Below, in pieces: positions 1 through 5,110 of a stretch of 5,661 bases of DNA. The notes below the pieces were generated by a model, which saw only the letters and a program-made list of their open reading frames with translations, was not told where the DNA came from and searched no databases. Location of the stretch: the NCBI GenBank assembly GCA_021788495.1, contig JAJYKQ010000063.1:1-5661 (forward strand), given 5' to 3'. Both the position numbers and the translations under genes were made by a program. Source of the stretch: a bacterium. GTDB taxonomy: Bacteria; SZUA-79; Acidulodesulfobacterales; Acidulodesulfobacteraceae. Within the stretch, counting starts at the first letter, position 1. Every line of letters starts with the position of its first letter.

Positions 1-1
1 A

Positions 2-67
2 GTTTTAAAATTTCGATATAGTATAAACAAAGATAAAAAAGATAACAAAGATAAGATAAAGCGGTAA
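2..67 (+). CDS. Possible C-terminal tail of an upstream protein (5' end outside window)
   Basis: This frame is open from the window edge to a TAA at 65-67, while the other two forward frames close within the first 21 bases. It would encode a strongly basic and polar tail ending in NKDKKDNKDKIKR, with an Asn/Lys-Lys-Asp pattern recurring every three codons. That explains the 9-base periodicity of GATAA in the DNA (32-36, 41-45, 50-54). The stop lies 22 bases before the queH start, a spacing typical of genes in one operon. Only 21 codons are visible and they are low in complexity, so no family can be named. The stretch could equally be non-coding AT-rich leader of queH. Confidence 0.35.
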   Translation, partial: VLKFRYSINKDKKDNKDKIKR

Positions 68-89
68 ACGAATAACGAAACAATTAACA

Positions 90-677
90 ATGGGAATCGA
101 AAAAAAACTTTTGCTTCATATATGCTGTTCGCCATGTTTAATGTATCCTTACTCAATTATTGCTTCGGATAAGCTTTCCTTAGATAAAAAATTCGATAAG
201 ATTATAGGTTACTTTTATAATCCAAATATACATCCATATACGGAATATTTAAGGCGCGAGGAGTCTTTAAGGAAATTCAGCGATACCGTCGGTCTAAAGG
301 TTATTTACGAAAAAGATTACGATATGGAGGAGTTTATAAGGAACGTGGTTTTCAGAGAAGAAAACCGCTGTTATTACTGCGTCGGCAGCAGGCTTGAAAA
401 AACCGCCGCCCTTGCTAAGTCGTCTAAATTCACGCATTTTTCGACTACGCTTTTATACAGCAAGCATCAGGATCATGACTATATCAAAGAAACAGGTTTT
501 AATCTGCAAAAGAAATACGGAGTTAATTTTTATTACGAAGATTTCAGGCAGGGCTATAAAGATGGTATAGAGCTTTCTCGCAGATACGGCTTATACCGTC
601 AAAATTATTGCGGCTGTATTTATAGCGAGAAGGAAAGATTTTTTGCAAAATCTTCAAAATCTTTAAAATTTTTTTAG
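90..677 (+). CDS. queH: Epoxyqueuosine reductase QueH (DUF208 family)
   Basis: The product (195 residues) matches the QueH family, which carries out the last step of queuosine synthesis: reduction of epoxyqueuosine to queuosine at tRNA position 34. It is unrelated in sequence to the cobalamin-dependent QueG that does the same job elsewhere. The conserved cysteine sets are all present: HICCSPC at residues 10-16 (C12, C13, C16), RCYYC at 93-97 (C94, C97) and YCGC at 173-176 (C174, C176). The family's N-P-x-I-H-P-x-x-E-Y stretch is at 44-53. In studied QueH proteins these cysteines hold a [4Fe-4S] cluster and a nearby second metal. Length is close to the family norm. The ATG at 90 is the only start that keeps the first cysteine motif, but no clear Shine-Dalgarno precedes it. 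The last residues (KSSKSLKFF) are low-complexity. No other queuosine gene is visible here. Confidence 0.93.
   Translation: MGIEKKLLLHICCSPCLMYPYSIIASDKLSLDKKFDKIIGYFYNPNIHPYTEYLRREESLRKFSDTVGLKVIYEKDYDMEEFIRNVVFREENRCYYCVGSRLEKTAALAKSSKFTHFSTTLLYSKHQDHDYIKETGFNLQKKYGVNFYYEDFRQGYKDGIELSRRYGLYRQNYCGCIYSEKERFFAKSSKSLKFF
635..675 (+). terminator. Possible weak terminator at the end of queH
   Basis: A perfect 8-bp stem (635-642 with 647-654, arms AAGATTTT/AAAATCTT, loop TTGC) lies inside the last codons of queH. A run of seven T follows at 669-675, overlapping the TAG stop. The T run starts 14 bases after the stem and the stem is AT-rich, so this is a poor match to a standard intrinsic terminator. 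It may simply reflect lysine and phenylalanine codons. Confidence 0.2.
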
Positions 678-742
678 TTATGGTACGATTAAAATTTCAA
701 ATAATCAAGATAAAAATATAATTACCGATGTTATATTTGATA

Positions 743-758
743 ACTCATTTTTATGAGT
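743..758. repeat. Short inverted repeat in the queH-lipoprotein spacer
   Basis: ACTCAT (743-748) and ATGAGT (753-758) form a perfect 6-bp stem around a TTTT loop. No T tract follows, so it is not an obvious terminator. The 280-base spacer (678-957) otherwise holds a G-rich patch near 793-802 and the promoter described next. I see no RNA gene or convincing protein gene in it. Confidence 0.3.
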
Positions 759-873
759 CCTAAATCTTTAAATTTATATCTTTTGCAGCCATAGGGGTGG
801 GGAAAAATACAAAATGGTTACGGCGGCGGTAATTCTATCGAAACAGAAAAAAATAATAATTAAAACAGTATCG

Positions 874-901
874 TTGATATTGCAAAAATACTATTTACAA
901 T
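874..901 (+). promoter_or_regulatory. Putative sigma70-type promoter for the lipoprotein gene
   Basis: TTGATA (874-879) and TACAAT (896-901) each match five of six consensus bases and are 16 bases apart. An overlapping alternative is TTGCAA (880-885) with TATAAA (903-908), 17 bases apart. Either would start transcription near 908-915, leaving a leader of roughly 45-50 bases before the ATG at 958. AT-rich DNA yields such matches by chance, so the support is position plus spacing. Confidence 0.45.
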
Positions 902-942
902 ATATAAAAATATGAACATAATAATAAGAATAAAATCAAAAT

Positions 943-948
943 AGGAGG
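943..948 (+). promoter_or_regulatory. Shine-Dalgarno site of the lipoprotein gene
   Basis: AGGAGG sits nine bases before the ATG at 958 and fixes that start. A nearer ATG at 950 is only one base from the site and opens just a three-codon frame (M-N-Q) whose TGA overlaps the real ATG as ATGA, so it is not the gene start. Confidence 0.8.
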
Positions 949-957
949 CATGAATCA

Positions 958-1659
958 ATGAAAATTAAGAAAAAAATTACTATATCGCTTATTTTAATTC
1001 TCGGAATATTTATGGTATCTTCGTCGTTAAGCGGTTGCGCTACTTCTCGGGCAACTGCGGCGAGCGGAACTACGGGAGCGATATTCGGGGCTGGAACCGG
1101 TTTTGTCGTAGGAGCGCTTACGGGAGGCCCTATAGGCGCGATAATCGGAACTGCCGCCGGATTATCCATAGGATACGGCGTAGGTTATGTCACCGGAAAA
1201 TATGTGGTAACTCGCGAAGGAAGAATAAGAGGACTGTCTATGCTCAGCGTTCCGTATCGGCTTGCAAGCAACGAATTTATATACGACCCTCAAAGCAGTT
1301 TGAAAATAAATTTTAACCACGTAAAAGGCGTTCTTATATCGAATTTAAAAATCTTTACTGTTCCGAAATCCGTAAGAGCGGGCGGTACCATAAGCTTAAA
1401 GATGGAATACGACGTTCTTGGAACGCATACTAACCTCGCAAATTCCGATATACAGGAAACTAGGATACTTGAAGGCTTAAACGGAAAGATTTTTTATACT
1501 CATACGTCGACCACCAATATAATAAGGGAAGGTTACTATAAAACCGTTTTATCGGTAAAACTCCCTAAGAAAACGCCGAAAATATATATTTATGAAGCGA
1601 TAATTAAAGTGAATAACGTTATAACGGCATTAAGTTCAAAATTAATTGCGGTAAAGTAA
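958..1659 (+). CDS. Glycine-zipper lipoprotein of unknown function
   Basis: The product (233 residues) begins with a lipoprotein signal peptide: Lys-rich residues 2-6, a hydrophobic core at 7-23 and the lipobox LSGC at 24-27, so C27 should be lipidated after cleavage by signal peptidase II. Residue +2 is Ala, not Asp, which in Gram-negatives favours the outer membrane. Residues 40-80 form a glycine zipper with Gly at every fourth position without a break (eleven glycines), a pattern typical of membrane-embedded, oligomerising helices. From about 90 to the end the sequence looks beta-rich, with alternating hydrophobics and a domain starting near VRAGGTISLKMEYDV (about 135-149) that could be Ig-like; it ends on a beta-type strand. 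No enzymatic motif is visible. It appears to be a single-gene unit with its own promoter and a terminator downstream. Glycine-zipper lipoproteins are often envelope-structural or stress-related, but the precise role here is unknown. Confidence 0.85.
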   Translation: MKIKKKITISLILILGIFMVSSSLSGCATSRATAASGTTGAIFGAGTGFVVGALTGGPIGAIIGTAAGLSIGYGVGYVTGKYVVTREGRIRGLSMLSVPYRLASNEFIYDPQSSLKINFNHVKGVLISNLKIFTVPKSVRAGGTISLKMEYDVLGTHTNLANSDIQETRILEGLNGKIFYTHTSTTNIIREGYYKTVLSVKLPKKTPKIYIYEAIIKVNNVITALSSKLIAVK

Positions 1660-1688
1660 AGTAAAATATAGCAAATATCTTATTTATT

Positions 1689-1717
1689 AAGCAGTTTAAG
1701 AAACCTGCTTTTATTTT
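1689..1717 (+). terminator. Intrinsic terminator between convergent lipoprotein and plsY genes
   Basis: AAGCAG (1689-1694) pairs with CTGCTT (1705-1710). The stem continues as TTT (1695-1697) with AAA (1701-1703) past a bulged C at 1704, closing on an AAG loop. On the plus strand it is followed directly by TTTATTTT, a good release tract for the lipoprotein transcript. The T tract overlaps the plsY stop codon (1716-1718). On the minus strand the stem is followed by AATAAATAAG, so termination of the plsY transcript here would be weaker. Confidence 0.65.
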
Positions 1718-2420
1718 ATCGGCGCTTTTTCTTTATAGCATTTTCCGTGCCGTTTATGAGTCTTTTAATGTTAGGGGAATGTTTATATATTACTAATATG
1801 GCTATTAACATAGATGCCGCAAATATGTATATGTTCTTTAACGTATAAAACACTATAAACGGCATAAAAAATGCGCTTACTATAGAGGCGAGCGAAACAT
1901 ATTTGGAAGCGGATAAAATTACCGCGAAAACTAAAAAGGCGATAAGAACGGCTTTAGGCGAAACGGCTAAAAATACTCCTAGAGCCGTAGCAACACCCTT
2001 TCCCCCTTTAAATTTTATAAATGCCGAATAGCAGTGTCCGATTACAGGAGCTATTATTACCAAGGAATAAAATATTAAACAGCCTGTACACTGAATTGAC
2101 CGGTGAAAATTAAAATCGGCGTATTTATATTGGGAGTTAATTAAAATCGGCGCAAAAAAAACCGGTAAAAAACCTTTGGCCGCGTCGATAATAAGGGTAA
2201 TAAGTCCGAACTTTTTGCCTATTACCCTCGATACGTTCGTAGCGCCTAGGTTTCCGCTGCCTTCTTTAGTAAGGTCGGAAATTCCTTTTATTCTTGCGAT
2301 TATAGCCGATGTAGGAAAACTTCCTGCAAGATATGCGGCTAATATATAAAATATATCTATAATTTCTTTCAGGATATCTGTACCCGCAACTATATTAATT
2401 ATGCAATTTTTTCGCCGCAA
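1716..2420 (-). CDS. plsY: Glycerol-3-phosphate acyltransferase PlsY (start uncertain)
   Basis: PlsY is the integral membrane enzyme that moves an acyl group from acyl-phosphate to glycerol-3-phosphate, giving lysophosphatidic acid, the first committed step of bacterial phospholipid synthesis; it normally works with PlsX, which is not in this window. Counting from the TTG at 2420 (234 residues), the three family motifs are present: GSGNLGATN (54-62), GH (128-129) leading into KFKGGKGVAT (136-145), and KHSPNIKRL with GTE (213-226). Five or so hydrophobic segments are visible, with AYLAGSFPTSAI (29-40) in the first. The start is unresolved. No ATG, GTG or TTG lies between the stop of the upstream gene (2399) and the first membrane segment. 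Candidates are TTG 2420, ATG 2468 and TTG 2483, all inside the upstream gene, or a rare codon (ATA 2402, ATT 2399, CTG 2372). Family members are mostly 200-220 residues, which favours a start near 2370-2420. A CTGC motif (111-114) sits in a loop before motif 2. The enzyme assignment is firm. Confidence 0.92.
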   Translation of the reverse strand: MRRKNCIINIVAGTDILKEIIDIFYILAAYLAGSFPTSAIIARIKGISDLTKEGSGNLGATNVSRVIGKKFGLITLIIDAAKGFLPVFFAPILINSQYKYADFNFHRSIQCTGCLIFYSLVIIAPVIGHCYSAFIKFKGGKGVATALGVFLAVSPKAVLIAFLVFAVILSASKYVSLASIVSAFFMPFIVFYTLKNIYIFAASMLIAILVIYKHSPNIKRLINGTENAIKKKRR

Positions 2421-3460
2421 TACGGACAGTATTTTAGCCCAGGCATAAGAGGTATTTCCATTCCGCATTTTTTGTTCGGACAAATTTTATTTGTATCTAA
2501 ACCGTTAAGTTTAGACGTTATAGCTTCGCTAAGTTTGTCGATAAATTTTTCAAATTTCTTATCGTCCCCTTTTTTAAAGTTCTTAGTGATTTCTTTGATT
2601 AAATCGGTATCGTTTTCAAGTCTTTTCTCTAAAGCTTTTTTGTTTATATGGAAATATACCTTGAATTTATTTATCTCTTTTCTGATTATTATATCTTCGT
2701 CTATAAATTTTTTAAAACTCTGGCTGATAATAGACGGCGCAAGCCCGGTTTCTTCCTTGACCTTTTTTGTGGTTATAGGTTTTTTTTCGCCGTTTATATA
2801 ATATTTTATAATCATGGCGTAAACCATAAATTCCGACGGACCCATCAATTTTATCTGGAAATTTGTAATAAGATATCTGCTAGTCCATAAAGCTAGAGCT
2901 ATGTAATAAAATTTAAAATAGTTATCCGACTTAATTAGGAAATCGTCAAGGTTTTTAGACTGCGCTTCCGTAATTATTTTATTAGTTTTAAGCAGGTTTA
3001 TAACGCCTTCGATTAATCTATCTATTATAGGCGTGTCGGAATCGGTAAATCCGCAGAATTTTAATGCCTGAACGTTTATTTCGTTAAATTTTTTAAGCTC
3101 GGTAAACGGCAGTACGTAATTGGTTTTTCTTTTATCTTCGTTAAGCGTCGCTTTTTTTATAAGTTTTTCGTCCTGAAGTTTTTTAAGAACCGTCGCAAGA
3201 TGAGGAGTCGAAACGTACAGTCTGTTAAGCTCCTTATAAGAAACGATGATGCCGTTTTTTTCATATTCTTTTTTTTCTTTCGGAGCAGAGTGGGTAAATT
3301 TATAGGCAAAATAACCGAATACTGTAAATTCGATATCGGATAAGTATGCAACGTCTTTATAGCTTGCAGGTATATTTGTTATCGTATCTTTTATTAATTT
3401 TTCCCTGTTTAGAAAAAAAATTGAAAAAAGAATGTAAAGTTTAGCTTCTAAATTTTTCAT
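2399..3460 (-). CDS. Tandem winged-helix (MarR-like) protein with C-terminal zinc ribbon, probable transcription regulator
   Basis: The product has 353 residues counted from the ATG at 3460. Residues about 38-125 read as a winged helix: helices, a recognition-like helix (STPHLATVLKKLQDEKLI) and a basic wing (NEDKRKTNYVLP). A second, similar unit lies at about 205-285, with TTKKVKEETGLAPSIISQSF as helix-turn-helix and a KEINKFKVYFHI wing. A helical linker joins them. A charged helix (about 285-318) leads to a zinc ribbon with C327-x4-C332 and C345-x2-C348 at the extreme C-terminus. This build resembles a duplicated MarR-type DNA-binding fold, but I do not recognise a named family. The frame is also open upstream to 3634, but the AAGGAG site before 3460 and the poor protein content upstream decide the start. 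Its end overlaps plsY or lies against it, so the two genes are probably co-transcribed, and it is divergent from the radical SAM gene. A role in controlling plsY or the radical SAM gene is inference. Confidence 0.75.
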   Translation of the reverse strand: MKNLEAKLYILFSIFFLNREKLIKDTITNIPASYKDVAYLSDIEFTVFGYFAYKFTHSAPKEKKEYEKNGIIVSYKELNRLYVSTPHLATVLKKLQDEKLIKKATLNEDKRKTNYVLPFTELKKFNEINVQALKFCGFTDSDTPIIDRLIEGVINLLKTNKIITEAQSKNLDDFLIKSDNYFKFYYIALALWTSRYLITNFQIKLMGPSEFMVYAMIIKYYINGEKKPITTKKVKEETGLAPSIISQSFKKFIDEDIIIRKEINKFKVYFHINKKALEKRLENDTDLIKEITKNFKKGDDKKFEKFIDKLSEAITSKLNGLDTNKICPNKKCGMEIPLMPGLKYCPYCGEKIA

Positions 3461-3471
3461 TTTATTTAAAT

Positions 3472-3477
3472 CTCCTT
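3472..3477 (-). promoter_or_regulatory. Shine-Dalgarno site of the winged-helix/zinc-ribbon gene
   Basis: On the minus strand AAGGAG lies eleven bases before the ATG at 3460. It supports the 353-residue product and argues against a longer reading that would run back to 3634. Confidence 0.75.
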
Positions 3478-3561
3478 TATAGTTAATTATTGCATTAATT
3501 TTATAAAACTTAAAAATACGTAAATTATTAAAGCGTAATTTAGTACTACATATATTTTTGT

Positions 3562-3573
3562 ATATTATAATAT
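3562..3573. promoter_or_regulatory. AT palindrome in the divergent intergenic region, possible operator
   Basis: ATATTATAATAT is a perfect 12-bp palindrome near the middle of the 174-bp region between the divergent regulator and radical SAM genes. An 8-bp palindrome, TAGTACTA, lies at 3541-3548. Winged-helix dimers bind palindromes, so either could be an operator for autoregulation. The all-A/T composition makes a chance match easy. Confidence 0.25.
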
Positions 3574-3617
3574 TTTCTTTTATCGATGTAAAGAAAAATT
3601 TGTATTTTTTCAACGGA

Positions 3618-3623
3618 TATAAT
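3618..3623 (+). promoter_or_regulatory. Perfect -10 hexamer close to the radical SAM start
   Basis: TATAAT ends eleven bases before the ATG at 3635. If used, transcription would begin near 3630, leaving a leader of only about five bases. A TTGTAT at 3600-3605 is too close (12-base spacer) to be its -35 partner and no better one is seen. The gene also lacks a clear Shine-Dalgarno, which agrees with an almost leaderless transcript. Confidence 0.35.
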
Positions 3624-3634
3624 AAAATAAACAA

Positions 3635-4969
3635 ATGAGCAAAAATAACGAATATATCGACGAACTTGATTTTTTTATCGGAAAATACGGACGCGATATA
3701 AATCCCGAAGCTATAATAAAAGAGGATATATTAAGACAGGGGATTTCTTTCGGCGAAGTAGATTCGGAAGAAAACTTTTCCGGCAAATCATATTTTATTT
3801 TTTCGTTTAACGTCGATAACGACGGAGACGTAATTAATAAAAAGTATCCGGAAGAAATAGCCCTGATTAACGGACCGTATAATCTCAGGCGTACTATTAT
3901 ATCCGTAAGAATCAACAAAACATCCCCATATTCGGTGATTTACGATAAAGAGTCTAAAGGTTATAAACTTTATAAAAATAAAGGGAAAGACTTTTATTAT
4001 ATAGGGGACGTGCTTTTTTCTCCCGAAAAATCTTATATGCTTAAAAAAACTGAATCGGAGAAATCCGTCCGCGACGTAGCGCCAACCATAGAATGGGGGT
4101 ATTTGATATATCTTGCAGTGTTCAGGATGTGCCAGTATTTTGAAGACGGCAGCGAATGCGCATTCTGCGATATGAATTCTAATTATTTAAATCAAAAAAA
4201 ATCTAATAAAAATTATTCAGCCGTAAAATCGGTAGAAGATATTTTAAGCGCCCTGTCTATTATATCGGATGCGGACGACTCGAATGCCGGCGCATATACC
4301 TTGACGGGCGGAAGCATCATAGACGAAATTAAATTTAAAGGCGATACCGAAATAGATTTTTACGTTAGATTTCTTGAGGCTATAGAAGATAAGTTTAAAG
4401 GCAGATGGATCAGCAAAGTCGTCGTGCAGGCGCATACAAAAAAAAATTTAATGCGGCTTAAAACCGCCGGCGCATACATATATCATACAAATTTTGAAGT
4501 GTGGGATAAAAACCTTTTTGATAAAATATGTCCGGGAAAATCTAAGTTCATTGGGAGAGACGAGTGGATAAACAGGATAGTAGATGCCGTATCTGTATTC
4601 GGCGAATATAAAGTTATACCTAATTTCGTCGCGGGAGTCGAACTTTCTAAGCCTTACGGTTTTACGGATATCGACGAAGCCGTCGATTCAACCGCCGAAG
4701 GGCTTGATTTTTTTATGTCGAAAGGGGTAATACCAAGATATACTACATGGTGTCCGGAAAAAACGAGCAGGCTTGGGAAAATGGGGAATGCCTCGGCTCC
4801 CTTGGAATATTATGTAAAATTGCTGCTTAAATGGCACGAACTGCATTATAAGTACGGTTTGCCGGTTCCGGAAGGTTACGGCGAAGCCGGAGCCGGAAAA
4901 GCCGAATTTTCAGTCAGTGCATTTATGGACGCTTTTAAGTCTGAAGATTATAAAATTGAAAATTCGTAA
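3635..4969 (+). CDS. Radical SAM enzyme with variant CX8CX2C cluster motif, function unknown
   Basis: The product has 444 residues. The cluster-binding region is C166-x8-C175-x2-C178 (MCQYFEDGSECAFCDM), longer in the first gap than the canonical CX3CX2C; the AFCDM end is typical of radical SAM proteins. TGGSI (224-228) stands for the GGE motif that holds the SAM amino group. HTNFEVWDKNLFDKICPGK (284-302) and PNFVAGVEL (329-337) follow the later barrel strands in the style of the biotin synthase/HydE branch. An N-terminal domain of about 150 residues, with a basic strand (RRTIISVRINKTSPYSVIY, 85-103), precedes the barrel and is not part of the core fold. Extra cysteines are C299 and C373 (TTWCPEKTS). 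No B12-binding or SPASM cluster domain is visible. The ATG at 3635 is the only in-frame start after a TAA at 3623, and a -10 box, not a Shine-Dalgarno, lies before it. It diverges from the winged-helix regulator and precedes the Mrp ATPase. Substrate unknown. Confidence 0.88.
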   Translation: MSKNNEYIDELDFFIGKYGRDINPEAIIKEDILRQGISFGEVDSEENFSGKSYFIFSFNVDNDGDVINKKYPEEIALINGPYNLRRTIISVRINKTSPYSVIYDKESKGYKLYKNKGKDFYYIGDVLFSPEKSYMLKKTESEKSVRDVAPTIEWGYLIYLAVFRMCQYFEDGSECAFCDMNSNYLNQKKSNKNYSAVKSVEDILSALSIISDADDSNAGAYTLTGGSIIDEIKFKGDTEIDFYVRFLEAIEDKFKGRWISKVVVQAHTKKNLMRLKTAGAYIYHTNFEVWDKNLFDKICPGKSKFIGRDEWINRIVDAVSVFGEYKVIPNFVAGVELSKPYGFTDIDEAVDSTAEGLDFFMSKGVIPRYTTWCPEKTSRLGKMGNASAPLEYYVKLLLKWHELHYKYGLPVPEGYGEAGAGKAEFSVSAFMDAFKSEDYKIENS

Positions 4970-4989
4970 AAATTATGATACTATAAATA

Positions 4990-5023
4990 ATATTATATAA
5001 ATATATAAATATTTATATAATAT
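4990..5023. repeat. Perfect 15-bp A/T-only inverted repeat
   Basis: ATATTATATAAATAT (4990-5004) and its exact reverse complement ATATTTATATAATAT (5009-5023) flank a four-base loop, ATAA, just behind the radical SAM gene. No T tract follows on the plus strand, so it is not a standard terminator, though it could slow polymerase, protect a 3' end or form a cruciform in supercoiled DNA. The 141-base spacer (4970-5110) also holds the -10 box of the next gene. Confidence 0.75.
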
Positions 5024-5072
5024 CTAAAGCTAAAGCGCATTAAGAAATTTAAAAGCAAAAATATTAAAAAAG

Positions 5073-5078
5073 TATAAT
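5073..5078 (+). promoter_or_regulatory. Putative -10 box for the Mrp/NBP35 gene
   Basis: A perfect TATAAT lies 32 bases before the ATG at 5111, giving a predicted leader of about 25 bases that includes the ribosome site. No good -35 hexamer is present 16-18 bases upstream (only A/T-rich sequence), so support rests on the hexamer and its position. Confidence 0.35.
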
Positions 5079-5098
5079 AAATTTAATTAATTTAACAA

Positions 5099-5105
5099 GA
5101 GAGGT
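5099..5105 (+). promoter_or_regulatory. Shine-Dalgarno site of the Mrp/NBP35 gene
   Basis: GAGAGGT lies five bases before the ATG at 5111 and fixes this start, placing the whole cysteine-repeat region inside the protein. Confidence 0.65.
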
Positions 5106-5110
5106 TATTT

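Noticed and set aside
950..961. Three-codon frame (M-N-Q) overlapping the lipoprotein ATG as ATGA
   Set aside because: Its ATG is one base from the AGGAGG, too close for initiation, and such a short overlap is easily accidental.
936..1169. Minus-strand open frame rich in Pro and Ala opposite the lipoprotein gene
   Set aside because: It mirrors the glycine-zipper codons of a well-supported gene, has no ribosome site and shows no domain.
1689..1710. Hairpin considered as a terminator for plsY as well
   Set aside because: On the minus strand the stem is followed by A-rich sequence without a T run, so only the plus-strand terminator is well supported.
2472..2890. Two plus-strand open frames (2472-2801 and 2648-2890) opposite the regulator
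   Set aside because: Phe/Ser/Ile-rich reverse translations of Lys-rich codons with no ribosome site; the minus-strand gene explains the DNA.
3461..3634. Longer N-terminus for the winged-helix protein, back to 3634
   Set aside because: The extra residues are low-complexity AT-rich translation, and AAGGAG before 3460 marks the real start. The region serves better as a divergent promoter.
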